A DNA stretch of 64,000 nucleotides, taken from assembly GCA_027924585.1 (NCBI GenBank), contig BSBM01000186.1, positions 6,510,001 through 6,574,000 on the forward strand, given 5' to 3'. Of this stretch, positions 23,982-37,267 are shown in pieces. The notes below the pieces were generated by a model. That model was not told the origin of the DNA, did no database searches, and saw only the letters and a list, made by a program, of their open reading frames with translations. Origin of the DNA: Larix kaempferi. Its lineage: Eukaryota > Streptophyta > Pinopsida > Pinales > Pinaceae. The position numbers were made by a program, and so were the translations under genes. Position 1 is the first letter of the stretch; the number at the start of each line of letters is the position of its first letter.

Positions 23982-25400
23982 GGGATGCAGGTATTTCATG
24001 TACCATAGCCTATGTATATATTTTTCATTTTTTTTTATAGTTGTTTTGAAATTTTTGACGACAAACCTGAAAGACTTGAAACCCTAAAGAAAAGAGGATA
24101 AGGTTTAGAAGGCTAGCCATGGTTCCTTTTTCTTTTCATGTGTGGGTAGCTTAGATATGTGTCAGATACAGTTGCAGTTCTAAGAAATCAGAAGAAGTTG
24201 TTGACTTCAAAGTTTGAACCACCCAATGGACTAGGCACTTAGTCTGTGGAGTTCTTTGCTACCTCACAGGGAGGATAGCATCCCCAGCTGGAGCCAGTTG
24301 TTGGCACCTATAAATTTTTTGTACAACGCCAAAGGGAAGGACTGACTCCAATGGTGAATTCCTTGAAGAGATGGTTAAACCCCCCTCCATAGTCATGTCC
24401 AGGTTTCTAAGGCCAAGAAGCAGCTCAGTTGGGAAGGAGATAATGAGAAAAATAAAGGGTTTGGGGACTTTAGGCATAAGAAGCTAGCCCAAATAATAAA
24501 AAATGGGTAAAAAAGCCAATAATCTATAGTCCGAAAGAAAATAAAGTGAAAGTTAAAGCTCGGACAAGTCCCAACCATTGATCGGGTGCACGAAAGAGAT
24601 CCACGGCCCCCAATCGCCCTCACATCATGAAGTTGCGCGAAGAAGAGCACAGGAAGGTGGTATCGAGAGAAAAACCGCTAGGACAGATGGCAGCGAGAGG
24701 AGCCCTCACATGAGCATTTCGGCAGTAAGTGAAAACCGCTAGAAGGCTTGCGATACCATCGCAGCGGGAAAGCAAGGTAGAAGATCAACGATGCAAGCTG
24801 CATGGTCAGAGATCTGACGGCACGAAGGACAAGTTGTCACATCAAGACGGAGGTCAGGGTAGATCAATGGCTCGTGACAAAAGCAATCAGATCTACGGCT
24901 GGTGGATATAAGAGATGCAAGGTTGATAACATAGTGGGCTCCACTGGCGAGAGTGCTAAAAACTAGACACTTAGATAACTCCCCACTGTAGATGCATTAA
25001 AGGACAAGATCAATGCTCCTCGTTGATCGTCGCAAGGTGAAAGAGCACCCCAGATAAGCGAAGAAGGTGGTTGCGAGGGTGCATACCACGTGGCAGGTGT
25101 CACCACCTGAGCACCTCATGAGGAAGATTAAGTGGTAACCCAAAACCAAAGGTCAGGTAGCGATACCACAATATCCTTATAAGATGATTATATACGATGT
25201 GTGGCTAAGGTTTAAAGCCAATAGAGGATCCTACAGCGGAGATGAAAAGATGTCAAATCAAAAAAAGTTAAATAAGAGATCGGATCAACGGACCAGAAAC
25301 AATGCCCAGCAAATCGACATATGGGAAAGAAGGATAGCTGGCGAAGGTGAGCAGAAGTTATGTGGAAAATTTATATATATATAATTCAAAATGTGTAAAA
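23982..25400 (+). other. Spacer between integrase and the extra ORF of family B
   Basis: About 1.4 kb without a convincing coding frame. The first part is AT-rich with a T run near 24027-24038. The part from 24540 to 25170 is less AT-rich than the flanks and has scattered repeats of motifs such as GCGATACCA and ACCGCTAG. Tat/Athila elements usually have such a spacer before a 3' ORF. Whether it carries a splice acceptor or promoter for that ORF cannot be judged from sequence alone. Confidence 0.5.
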
Positions 25401-28400
25401 TATAAATTTATTTCTTGGACTTGTCGGATTTGGAAGCTTCTGGAAGCACAGAAGGTGAAAAGGACGATAGGAAGAAGGTCGCTCTTAGGTTTCCCGTGAC
25501 AGGTAGGGTTCCAAAACCCCTTTGTTTGCAACGTGTAGTCTGTTTTATGGTCATAGAACGGCAGACGAGCAAGTTTCTACTAATTCTAAGGTCAGAACAA
25601 TCCTAGAAGACAGAGATTGTGATGTGTTTGACCCAAACCTTCGACTCCCTATACTAGAAGTTAAAAGAAGGCTGAAAGCTCTACTTGAAGAAGGGATAGA
25701 TGTCCATAGGGTCCATGAGTCCTTTTTCATCTTCTTTTGCCTGGAACAGATAATGCCTTCCCCTGAGTTCATGTCATGTTGTTCCTTGAATTACTCAGAA
25801 CCCCAACGAGTAATAATGAATCCTAAGAGGTCTAAAATTGTTTGTAGTGTTGACGCTGTCGTAATCCAAGGTACCCTTTCCGTGCCTGAGTCACCAGCTC
25901 TAATTCCTGAAATTTTCTCTGAAGAAACGGTCGTTACTTTGTATAGACATATTTCCCCTGAAATATGTAAATCTTTCCTTGTCACTTGTTTAAAGCCTGA
26001 TGTAGAGATTACAGATACCCCTTACCCGCTGGATGTCAACCTTTTTAATGACTGCACCCATTTGTTTTTTTCTTTGTTAACACAATTTTTAGGTTTAGAC
26101 TCAGACTTATGGATAATAGAAGTACAACTGAGCCTGTTATTCTGGATTAGTGTTAGTTCCTCGGAGGCGGGAAGTGAGTCAATACCATCACTCAAGTTTG
26201 AGGAATTTTGGGCAGAAAAAATCCATGCACAGTTGAGTTGTTTTGAAAATACCATATTTTTTCGGTTTCAGGAATATTTGACTAAGATGATTCTGCATAG
26301 CAGTGCAGACGAGTTATGTTTCTCTCAGATACTCTTTACATGGAATTTAGAGGATAATGTTTTCAATTACATGAACTACATTCTATCTGCTATGTACAAA
26401 GTTATGTTTGAAGAGGAACTACCCAGAGTGCTAACCTAAATGCAAACTCTGATGCAGTTGAAAGACAAACTAGCCATTGGCGACTGGTTCTTGCTGAAAG
26501 ATGCCACAGTGATAAGGGTATATGGTTTTGTACATGAACCATACTTTTTGCTAGCATTTTTAACTTTGAGGGTTTTTTCCCTTGAGTTCATTCGGCATAG
26601 GCTAATTGCAGAAGAGGAATAGTTTGGGCAATATAAGAAAGGTTCTAATATCAAGCTCCCTTGGCAAGTCGGCCCTTTTATTGTAAAGTTTAAAGAAGTT
26701 GTTAGCGAAGTGGAGAAATTGTTGAGAAATATGGGATTCAGAAAAGATGTAGCAATCGCATATAATCCTCTACATATCATAGCCAAAAGAAAGAAGAAAA
26801 ATGATTTGAAAGCATTTGAATACCAAGAAGCTGAAGGATTGTTGAAGGGACGAAATTTATTGCAAAATGAGCCCAAAGAGTAAGATGACCTAGAATTACA
26901 AGTCCAAGCTTTGATCATGACTGATGATCCTATGGAGACAGACAAGCTACTTAACACTCTGGAGGTAGGCGGGAAAGAGAATTACAAGAAGTCATTGAAA
27001 CAAAAGAAGAAGAAGAAAGTGAAAAGAAAACACTAAAATTTGAAACACCAAATGAGTTAGTTGTCCTAATAAGTGATACAGATGAACAGAAGAGGGGTTA
27101 TCAACCCCAGTTATCCAAGTCCAAGAATATAAATTCCAAGATGCAGTAAGAGGGAGTGAGAACAGTAAATTTCCATCCCAAGAAGATATGTTTAAGTATC
27201 ATGGGCAAAATAAGCAGGAATCTACACATAAACTTTTTGAACTAATGCCCACTGTAAGGAGTTTTTCAAAAACATAGACATATTTGATGACAAGCAGGGA
27301 TATCAAGACACACACTTTCAATCTAACGATATCCGATAAAGAAAAAATGACAAAAGCAAGAATAAACTGGAAGAAGATACCTTTGCTAGATAGGATTCAA
27401 TTTCACAAGCAAATTGGAGAAGGTCTATATGATGACTTAGTGGAAGCGGCCTTGAAGATCTCTAATTTGGAAGTTACTGTAAATCAAATGGAGGCCCAAT
27501 TAAAACATAAAAGGTCAGAGAATAAAGCACTTCAGCAGCATGTCAAAAAGCTGCAATTTGATTTAATTGAGCAGGACGGCGAAGGCAAAGTAAGCAAGAA
27601 GCTGTTGATAGAGAAAGATAATTTGATCCAGAACCTACAGAAGAGAATGAAAATTCCCAACACCCAGTTGATACAAGATCCCGAAGAGACAAAGTTAATA
27701 TAAGAAAAAGAAGATTTAAGTAGGGAGATCAACAATAATAAAGATGAATTGCTAAAGTTTGTAGAGAAAGAAGGATGCTAGGAGAAAGAGAAGATGAGTT
27801 TGAAGATTTGAATTAAAGAATTGAAGAGCAGTTTGTCAAATATATGTTCACAGCAGGCAAGCGAAGGCCCGAATAAGGAGAAGGATGGTACTGACAGCAT
27901 TGTATAGTCCATGTCCCAAATCAACCTAAAGGAGGTTGAAATACGAGAACTAAAGGAGGAGAATCAAATATTGAAGGAAGAAAATGATGAAAGGGAAAAA
28001 GGGATAAATTCCCTACAGGAAAAATATAAGGAATTGGTAGTGATTAACAACAGGTTTTCTTAGCAGATTACAAGGAGAGCAGCTATGTAGGGGTGCAAGC
28101 ATTTGATTTGGGATTTAATTATCCAGGAAGCTGAGAGGTTTAGACCTTATCTAGATCTCATGAGGACAAAGGAGAAGATAGTCACTGATGTCTTTAAGAG
28201 TTGTACTACCATCAAGGAAAAGCTGCATAGAAGGCCAAAGGAGACTGCGTATAATACTATAAAAATTTTAAATAGTTTGACAGATAAGGATGTCATAGAT
28301 TTGAGCATCAAGGATAGGGTCACAACCATTGCGGCAACAAAAGAAATCCTATGGAAGTATGAGTTAGGCGAAGCTGTAGAGGCCAAAGAAAACAAAATGA

Positions 28401-28801
28401 ATGAACAGTTAACAGTGTTCAAAGGACAGTTTGGAGGACTAGTAGAAAAAGGATTTCCTGCATTTTGGGATGAAAAGCAAAAATTGATTCCCCAAAGTGA
28501 ACATAAAAAGTTGATGATTAGCAGATGGATGGATCATTCCAAGTTCAAACATATGGGCCTGCCACTTTTAGGGAGAATCCTGATGGACAAGATGGATGAA
28601 GAGTTCGAGATGTTGTACAGATTGATCTCTATTGGTGAAGGACTTCCACCCATGTCTTCTGTCGATCAACTTGACATAAGGGTCCTGGAGAAAGAGATGA
28701 CAAGTTATGACATCCTGGCATCTGAACTTTGGGTACCTATAGAGAAATACGGAAAGATGAAATATTCCTATCACGCTCCACTGACAACTGCTACCTCTTA
28801 A
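25401..28801 (+). pseudogene. Extra 3' ORF of family B, coiled-coil protein of unknown function
   Basis: A coding-like region of about 1,130 codons downstream of integrase, where Athila/Tat-type elements carry an additional gene. I do not recognise the product. The first third (open 25522-26439, then the same frame with stops at 26437, 26620 and 26881) looks globular. Frameshifts near 26960 and 27110 lead to a charged middle region (KEEEESEKK). From about 27430 to 28070 it is strongly heptad-like and rich in E, K, L and Q (LEVTVNQMEAQLKHKRSENK), typical of a coiled coil. The last part (open 28103-28801) is globular-looking and ends ATS-stop. I see no signal peptide, clear membrane span or zinc motif, so an envelope role has no positive support. 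Confidence 0.65.
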
Positions 28802-29140
28802 AACTTGGATCTGTGCATTTTTTTAATATCATTCTATTTTTGATATGAAAGTTTGTAATATATTTAGGATTTTGATTTTACAGGACATGTCAATGGGTTG
28901 CCAGTTATGTAATGAAGTTTCTCAATTAGACAGATACTTTAAATATCTTGTATTGTTTAACGGCATGTCGACAAATGAAAGAAAGCAGTTAGGCTTATCT
29001 TGTTATATTTTATGTTTCATGATGGTGACATTTGAACTATGATGAGGTGTCCCTATATTGTAACTAGTTTCTATTTCAAATGGGCCGAGTATGAGATTGC
29101 AGGCCACTATAAGTTCCATGTATTTTCAAATGGAAAGGGT
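28802..29140 (+). other. 3' untranslated region and putative polypurine tract of family B
   Basis: Non-coding stretch between the extra ORF and the right LTR. AAATGGAAAGGGT at 29128-29140 followed by TGAGAAC could be the polypurine tract and LTR start. That would make the right LTR 29141-29876 (736 bp) and the left one truncated. The assignment is tentative because no intact second copy of this junction is present. Confidence 0.4.
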
Positions 29141-29213
29141 TGAGAACTTTTTGGAGTTTCACATATTTTGTCCACTATTGTTATTCCGAGATATATTTTT
29201 GAATAAAGTTGTC

Positions 29214-29876
29214 AGAATCTTACATGCATTTTTCAGAGATTCTTATGTAATCGGTCTAGTAGTCTGTTTCTTCTTATCCTATGTGATATGTGTTTCTTTC
29301 CTTTGTTAATCCATATTGTTAATATTCCTTCGTACTTGGTTCAGTGTAGTATCTGAATGAGATTCATAGAAATTATGCCTTGTTCATTTCTTACCAAGTA
29401 TTTCACAAAATATTTATGCTAAAGTTGGTATAGGATTCATCTGTGTATGCCTTATATCAGTGGATTGTTCATCTTTCTTCTATTTCACCAATTAAATCAC
29501 TTTGACTACTAGCTGGTTGCTACCTTGCCTCTGTGTGGATGTATCTGCTAAGCATTTGATAATAATGTTTATGTTATACTTGAATTGACTCCATTTCCCA
29601 ATATAGATCCCTGTTGTTCTCCAACCAATGGTTTACATGAGTATATTTTGTCCTACAGAAAGCTGACCTTCTGTGTATGTTTCAATAGAACATCTTAAAG
29701 AATGAATGCTGGTGTTCCTTTTTCATGGTTGACACCCTTGATTATTTCCAGTTTTCATTAGTTTATTGAGAGAGCCCTCTCAGACTATGTTGGGTCAGTA
29801 ACATCACTCCAAATATTGGTTAGTGGTTACCCCGAATTACCCTTCTTACAACTTGGGGTCAATTTGGGTGTTAACA
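29214..29876 (+). repeat. 3' LTR of family B (region shared with the 5' LTR)
   Basis: Direct repeat of 4037-4699, about 95% identical by eye, ending GTGTTAACA. The true start may lie up to about 73 bases upstream at 29141. The following bases CCTGG do not match the sequence left of the 5' LTR. Confidence 0.85.
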
Positions 29877-32800
29877 CCTGGATTTATTTAATGTCATATT
29901 AATTATTTCAAGTCACATACCATAAATCCGTGAGACTCTCAATCAGTTTTGGAACATGAATTCAAACTAGTTGTGCAATCCTAGTAGGAAATTTTTCTTA
30001 TATCTTTGTGATAATTTCTCAGAACATTCTCAAACTTGCTGGAGTGAAACCTAACTGTATATTGACTGTAATTTGATTTTATTTATCCTCCTTAAGTCAT
30101 AATAGTTAACCAATATATTCCATTCAATGTATAGTTGAAGTACTAGTTTGCATATGCTCGGGTGCCCAAGAGCATTGGAGTAGATTTCAGCCTGGCTCAC
30201 TTCTAAACATTAATGGTCTCAGTACGTTTTTCAAAGGTATTATCAGCTAGCATGGTCCTCCTCCTATTCATAGAACGTAATCTTACTTACATACAATCAA
30301 ACTATCCCACTGAGTACATTGTTCTCCACCGAGTCTTGTAGGAGATTGAGTGATCATCATCCCCGATTGGTACATTACAATATGGATTACAAATTATAAT
30401 GATTAGATGTTTTGAGTTATAGATATTAATGTTTTGAGTTATAGTTAAGACTAATTTGAATTATGGGTTATATGGTTCTTAATGGTTAAACCATATCAAA
30501 GTTATTGAATTTAGAATGTTCCTAACTTAATGTTGTTAAGGATAATTGAATTATAGGGGTTAGAATTAATACTTGTTAATGTAGTAAATAGATCTTGGTT
30601 TTAAGGTTTAAAAGGGTTAATAATTATATCCGTTCATGGATTTTTTTTGCATTGTAATAACTGGTTATAAGTTTTAGGAGTTGTGTGGTTACAATTTATT
30701 GAAAATAAGAGTTCTAAATTTTTGGTCTTATGTTTCATAAGACTTATAATGAGTAGGGTTGAGGGTTGTAAAATTTAGGTGATATATTTGGTAAGGGTTA
30801 TAGAGATTAGTGGTTTAAAGCTACAATGATTTAGGACTTACAAATTTAAAAATCTGTAGGGTTTATAAGGGTTTTGTTTTAAGAGTTAGTGAAATTAAAA
30901 GTTATATGGATTAGATGATATAGCAGTCAAAGTAGATGAGGTTATAAAGTTCATGTGTTCCATGGGTTGGGTCTTATAGGGATTAAATTATATAAGTGTT
31001 ATAAAGTATAGGTTTTATAATAATTCATATGCATATGATCTAACTACTAAGCTAAGAGATGTTATCTCCTATGATGATCGAACAAAGAATTAACAAAGGG
31101 GTTCCTTCGTTAGAAAAATTTTAAAATCTTGTGTATACATTGTTGAACATCGAACTTGGGGCATACTGAGAGTGCTTCTTTGGGAATGAACTCCCTCCAT
31201 ATATTACTAACATAATTGAATCTGAGTTCCTAGCAGCAAAAAAGGAAACATATATCACGATACTGAGTGAGAAAATTGTTTCCAAACAATTCTCAAAATG
31301 GTCCTTTGGATACACTCCACATAATACATTTAATAATTACCCTTATGGCCTAATGTATACAATATAAATATGCATTAAAACAATATATACAACCTTATCC
31401 TAATTTAAATATTCTGATTAAATTTTATATATAAAGAGAGATGGAAGGATATCATTAACTATTAAAAATATCATTAAAATTTTTACTTTTAAAAACATCT
31501 AAGAATCAAAATACTAACATTAAAATACACAAATAATAATTATAATCTAATAAAAATTTAATCTATTTCAACACCAAGAATAACAAAATTGAATATGCTA
31601 TATATCATAAAATATATATAATTTTGATAAAACTCAACTACTAATATTTTGTAAACTCACTTACTAATATCTTTGTTAATCAAATTTAATTACTAATTTA
31701 ATGTGAAGCCAATTTCTATCATATTGATAATTGGTTGTATCATTTCTAATCACTCAAAAGATAAGTATTATGGAGTGTACAAAAAAATGGTCCAAAATGT
31801 GAACATGAGCCTAGGTATTATATGATATGTGCATTCACAAATTATAGATGCAATTTCTACACGTGACGTCAAATTGGGATCAGTAAACTATATTACCATG
31901 ATAATGACCAACCTAGAACACTCAATCTACTCTAAATTTTATGCTCCATCATTACACAACTGGTTTGGAATTTTGAGGTAGAAAATGTATCCCAAACAAA
32001 ACATTTACTATCAAAACTATCTTTATAAGAACTAATATGATTCCTGATGATGATTTCAACCGTAAGGGTAAATAGTTTTGGAGGGAAACGACTAACACTA
32101 CATTTTTCTATTGTATTTTCAACTTATATCCTTGTAATTTTACTCTTGAGTGTGAGTACTTGTTCAATGTGAAAATAAATTCTAGATCCAATGAGTACAC
32201 ACTTGGCATAATATACCCTTTTTAGGAAAAAAACTTGGAATGAATTAAACAAACATGCATTTCCTCAATGAAGTACGCAAGTATAAAAACTAGAAATTAT
32301 TTTCCTACATATGATTCCATCCAACAAACCTTATTAGGAAGTAACAAAGATCTATCCAATGTGAGTAATAGAATATGAATTCAAGAGTTATTTGAATAAA
32401 GTGCTCCAATACTCATTTTTAACTATTTAACAACTAGTGCACAATGGGACCCTACAATCTAGCCTCCCAGTGAAAATATGGTTTGGGAGAAAATATAGTG
32501 TCATTTTGAGATCATTAAGTTTCATACCTTTGGGGTGTTCAAGCATCTCTCATTTTTTTCATATCATGAGCTTCTCTATCAAGTAGAGATGCAAACTTTG
32601 TTCTATGAACATTTTGGCTATGTTTTATATCATTGTTTCTCTATAAATAAATATCCACTCTTTCTCAAAAAATTATCTTTTGATTTTGATTAAACTATTT
32701 TGGAAATAATTATAGTATCAAATAAATTTGAATTGTATGGTATATCTTCATTACCTCAAACCATATGGTTAGTGACATGCAAGATCAACCTAGCTATACA

Positions 32801-32968
32801 AAATTGATTTATAGGGAAAAAGAGTTTCAATTAAGGAATTGCAATGCCAATTGAGAGTTTTCATGATTATTTATATTTCTATTTCATTTATAAGCTTTTT
32901 GTTTTACAAATTAGATTTGTTTAGATATATTTAAAATTTGTAGAATTGAATAAATTAATTTTTGTTAG

Positions 32969-33044
<76 letters not shown>

Positions 33045-33852
33045 TTTCTATCAATTATTTAACTTGTAATTTATTTATTTTTAAATAAAATAAAAAATTA
33101 TTTCAATAAAAAATATCTTATTATATGGTTAAATAGATTCATTTTATTATAATACAAGTGTAAATAATTAAATTATTTCTATTTTCAAAATATTTCATGA
33201 TTATAATGAGTCACTTATCTCATAATCCAATACGTGAAAAATATGAAGTATAATAATTTATAAATCAAATTAATAAATAACATAAAATCATTATCTTATG
33301 ACATGATTATGCCTCTTGCCAATATTATTTATATTTTATCTATCATAACCTTTTAGGTAGCTACTTGTTATTCCTTTTCAACTTCATAATATTTTTTATA
33401 TCATAAACCTTTATGGTAATTAGTGTTGTTATTCCCTTTCAACTTCCTTTATAAGTCCATGTGTTTTCTCTTCTAACTAGATTTTAAAATGTCTTCTTGC
33501 CTTTTCCATAGAAATTTGAGTTTTTATTAATAATAGGAGAATAATAAATATCTAAAATAGAAGTACATGAAGAAATAATTCTAATTTTTATTAGTAATAT
33601 GAGAATAATTGAATATCTAGAAAAAAAAAACACTTAACACTAGCCTTTAATCATGAAGTTAAATTTGAGTTGGAATTTTTCACACATACTAACTCTCATA
33701 AGAGGGTTGTAATAAATTCCTCTCCTTATCCAATTTAATTGCCAAACAATAATAAGATACAATTGATTTTGGGCTTCTTATATACCTCAATGTGAACGCA
33801 CTTGGTGCAATGTTTAAATCCAATATAATGTTTAATGCTATCTATAATTAAG
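29877..33852. other. AT-rich spacer without recognisable genes
   Basis: About 4 kb of AT-rich sequence with no frame that looks coding and no element that I recognise. From about 30400 to 31020 a loose, degenerate repetition of GAGTTATAG/GGTTATAAG-like motifs runs through the sequence. A compound microsatellite lies at 32971-33040. It may be very old decayed element sequence. Confidence 0.6.
32971..33040. repeat. Compound (AT)n(AG)n microsatellite
   Basis: 16 uninterrupted AT units (32971-33002) followed directly by 19 uninterrupted AG units (33003-33040). Perfect arrays of this length are usually variable between individuals. Confidence 0.98.
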
Positions 33853-33866
33853 TTGATGTTGTAAAC
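33853..33866. repeat. Target-site duplication of the LINE, left copy
   Basis: TTGATGTTGTAAAC occurs here and again at 53256-53269, directly after the terminal A run. A 14-bp duplication is typical of target-primed LINE insertion. Confidence 0.92.
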
Positions 33867-33947
33867 GATAATAGAAAAATAGATGGAGGAAATAATGCTC
33901 GAAGAAGTGATTACTAGTAATAGAAGCATTCTAGAAGTCTGAAATTA

Positions 33948-35122
33948 GGGTGAGGTACAAGGCACGGCGTTTGTGGGGAAGTATGGTTCCGAACTAGGGG
34001 AGGGGCCCATCCCCTCCTCCTTGGCCTAATGAGGAGCCGACAACGAAAATTCCGCAGGTGCAATGGGAGGTGGCAGGAATCAGATGAGAGGGTCTCAGTA
34101 ATAAAGCAGAGATTTCGGCATTGGGGATAGGCAAAATGGGGCAAGGAGTCTGTATCCCTAAGTCTCTTAGTACTCCATCCATCTCGGTGAATCTGACAAG
34201 AGTTCAAGAGAGAATCCATCATACGATAGATCACGCGCTAATTGGTAAATTAATGGGCGTCTGACCTTCTAAGAAAGCGTTAACATGGTGGATTCACTCA
34301 ACCTGGAAACCTAAAGGACATTTTGATCTCCTACTGGGGTCTAAGGGGTTCTTTATTGTGGTTTTTATCAATGTGGAAGACAAGGATAGGGTATTCGAGG
34401 GAGGACCTTATTGCTACTACTCAACAGGGTTATTTCTACGAATGTGGAAGGATCATTTTAATCATGACAAGGAGGATCTGTCCATAGCCCCGGTCTGGAT
34501 CAGACTCTATTCATTACCAACTGAATACTGGGATCCTGAAATACTGAAGTCGATTGGAGGTGCTCTAGGGAATTTTGTTAAAATATCTTACCAAACTAGG
34601 CAAGGAAGGTATGTGTCATATGCCCATTTGTGTGTTTATATGAATATCTCTAAAACCCTACCTGAAGGGATTACCCTAAATTGGGAAGATTCTGAGTGGT
34701 TCCAAACCCTAGACTATGAACACGTTCCTTTTCGCTTTCGACAATGTCATACTCATGGACATCTTGCCCATGACTGTCATTTGAATCTACTGGTGGAATT
34801 ACCTAGTAGAAAACCTCTGGACTAGCCTGATGCATAAGGATTTACCAAAATCACCAATAGGAGGAAAGTGGGATGGAGTCATAATGGGGCTGAGCCCAAG
34901 GGTAAAGGAACTAGCACAAACCACTTTTCTGCATTGGATCATGATTTGCCAGATCCCTGTAACCCAAAGGAAGCCCAAAATCCTTCTATTACCGAGGTGG
35001 ATAAACCTGAAGTGATATCGGAGATTAGAACTAAGGGTAAAAATGTGAAGGATAAAAACCCTTTGGTAGTTGAGCCGATGGAGGAGGAACAAGAGCATGG
35101 AAGTAGGAGACTTGTATCTTGA
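33948..35122 (+). pseudogene. LINE ORF1 (DUF4283-like RNA-binding protein)
   Basis: ORF1 of plant LINEs is thought to bind element RNA. One frame can be followed from about 33948 to 35122 with stops near 33994, 34087, 34258, 34823 and 34835. A possible ATG at 33883 is in another frame, so the true start is uncertain. The region around 34270-34640 (ALTWWIHSTWKPKGHF; VFEGGPYCYYSTGLFL; APVWIRLYSLPTEYWDPEIL) is the DUF4283-type domain common in plant LINE ORF1. A knuckle follows at about 34736-34777 (FRQCHTHGHLAHDC), whose first cysteine is replaced by Phe. The tail is charged (EVDKPEVISEIRTKGKNVKD), as usual for these proteins. Confidence 0.85.
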
Positions 35123-35400
35123 TAGTATTGAAGAAGCCTGTAAGAACATTGAGGTGCACTCGATTCCGGACAATCAACTTAAACTTTTAAAAGATTCCAT
35201 TCTCAAAACTAAACCCACTCCTACTATGGGATTGGTCCCCTAAAGCTTAAGTAAAGTCAAAGGAAATTTAAAGAAGGAGGATTGAAGAGAGGACAGAGAT
35301 CCAATAGGGAGCAAGTAGGGGAAATTGGGGCTAGATTGGTTGACTTTGGTTAGTATCCAATGATCTAGGAAGCTCTCGTATCTGTGAGATACAGTGCTTG

Positions 35401-37267
35401 ATGAAAATCATTTCATGGAATATTCGAGGGACTAACTATCCTCATAAAAGACAGACTCTGAAAAGTAAGATTATGAAGAAAAAACCTGCTGTGGTTCTAC
35501 TACAAGAAACCAAGTGTTCAGGAGCTCATTTGGAACTAACTGCACGTAGAATTTGGAAAAATTGTAAGTGTATGATGTCAGATTCTATTGGGCACTCTGG
35601 AGGAATAACGATCCTGTGGGACCCACAAATTTTGGATCTTACTGATTTTCTCTCCACCAAGTTCAGTCTCTCTGCTGCTTTTCATCTTTTAGGGTCCAAC
35701 GCGAAGGGGGTGATTACCAATGTGTATGGTCCAAGCGGATATCCAAAGAAGCATACTTTCATTACTAGTTTATCCAATCCTAGGATCATGTTTGAAGAGA
35801 CTCACTGGATTGTTGGAGGTGATTTCAACTTGATTAGGTCGGTGGCGGAAAAGAAAGGGGGTAGGAGAATCCTAACTCTGGAGAATACTCAGTTTGATGA
35901 ATTCATTGAGAATAGTAAAATGATTGATGTCACTATGGGGAGAAATGGTTTCACCTGAAATAATAGAAGGGGAGGGGATCATTTGGTGGTGGCTAGGTTG
36001 GATAGATTTCTTGTGTCTGAAGGCATTATGCTCTTAGGGGGAACTCTAGAATCATGTCCGATAGCTTCTGTAGGTTCTGATCATTGGTCGGTTTCCCTTA
36101 TTTTGAGTAATATTGGAACCCTAATGAATAGGCCTTTCAGGTTTGAAAGTTTCTGGCTAACCCATAAAGACTTCCATACAAAGGTGGAGAAGTGGTGGAG
36201 GAATGCTTTACCTCCTCAGGGTACTAAAATGTATTGTTTTCAACAGAAACTGAAGCTACTGAAACAACACATCAAAAGATGGAATAAAGATGTCTTCGAG
36301 GACATTTTTGCTGATATAGCCAAGATTGAGAAACAAATGGAACAAGTCTAGGTAGGTATCATGAGAAATGGCCTGAATGAGGATCTATCTTTGGAGGAAA
36401 AAAACCTTTCAGATCAGCTTTCTCAAAGGAAAACCCATGAGGAAATGTTGTGGAAGCTGAAGTCTAGAAACAAATGGCTGACGGATGGGGATAAGAACAA
36501 AAAGTTCTTCCATAGAGCAACCATTCAACATAGACACCAGAATAAAATTTGCAAACTCAGTACCAATGAGGGAGTTCTAGTTGATTCTCACGAGAATATT
36601 GAGCGGGAACCATATCTAATTTTAAGGACATGACAACAGAACCACAGATTGACCGATATACAGCCTACAGGGAGATCAAGGAGGTTGTTCCCAGGCTGAT
36701 TACTAATGAGCATAATGAGATGCTTATTCATCCCATTGAAATCCAGGAGGTTGATATAGCCATTAATCAGATGGAGGATAATAAATCCCCTGGACCTGAT
36801 GGTTTTACGGCCAACTTCTTTCACCACTTCTGGTATTTGATTAAAATTGAAGTATGCCAGGTCATGGAAGAATCAAGGAAAATGAAAGGGGTGCTCCCTA
36901 CTCTAAACTCTACCTTTATCACACTGATTCCAAAGACTCCAGGGATAGAGAGACCTGACTTGTTTAGACCTATCTCTCTGTGTAATATCATCTATAAACT
37001 TATCATGAAAGTCATGGCCAATACACTAAAACCCCTTCTTCCTACCTTGATCTCTTTGGAATAGACAGGTTTTGTGGAAGGCAGACAGATCCCAGATGGT
37101 ATTATCCTTGCTAAAGAAGTATTACATTTACTCAAGAGCATGAAGAAGGATGGGATGCTATTGAAGCTTGACTTATCTAAAGCATGTGATAAACTTAACT
37201 AGACCTACATGAAAGAGTTTACGAAATCCTTTGGTTTTAGCGAGTCATGGATCAAATGGTTAGTGAA
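35401..37267 (+). pseudogene. LINE ORF2, first part (endonuclease and N-terminal RT)
   Basis: The ATG at 35401 begins MKIISWNIRG, the first motif of APE-type endonucleases. Further motifs are LLQETKCSG (about 35500), VGGDFNLIRS (about 35812), ARLDRFLVS (35989) and GSDHWSVSL (about 36074). Stops lie at 35956 and 36349, and a frameshift near 36610. Reverse transcriptase follows: NKSPGPDGFTANFFHHF (about 36780), TLIPKTPG, RPISLCNIIYKLIMKV (about 36966) and LLKLDLSKACDKLN, with stops at 37062 and 37200. The frame breaks at 37267-37272, where A2 is inserted, and resumes at 49262 in register. Confidence 0.92.

Larger units (their letters stand above)
4037..29876 (+). mobile_element. Tat/Athila-type Ty3/gypsy element, family B, interrupted by element C
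   Basis: Two related terminal repeats (4037-4699 and 29214-29876) flank an internal region with a primer-binding site, gag, protease, RNase H, reverse transcriptase, second RNase H, integrase and a long extra ORF. Removing the nested element C (7241-20385 plus one copy of its CTAAC duplication) leaves about 12.7 kb. The shared parts of the LTRs differ at about 34 of 660 positions by eye (about 5%). No target-site duplication flanks the pair (GATAG on the left, CCTGG on the right), and the left LTR probably lacks its first 70-odd bases. The outer left boundary therefore looks rearranged. Two RNase H domains and an extra 3' ORF fit the Ogre/Tat/Athila clade of plant gypsy elements. Confidence 0.85.

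Noticed and set aside
25401-28801. Envelope gene of an endogenous retrovirus-like element
   Set aside because: Position fits, but I see no signal peptide, fusion peptide, membrane anchor or cysteine pattern; called an unknown accessory ORF instead.
33003-33040. GAGA-type regulatory element
   Set aside because: A perfect (AG)19 next to (AT)16 with no gene nearby is best explained as a microsatellite.
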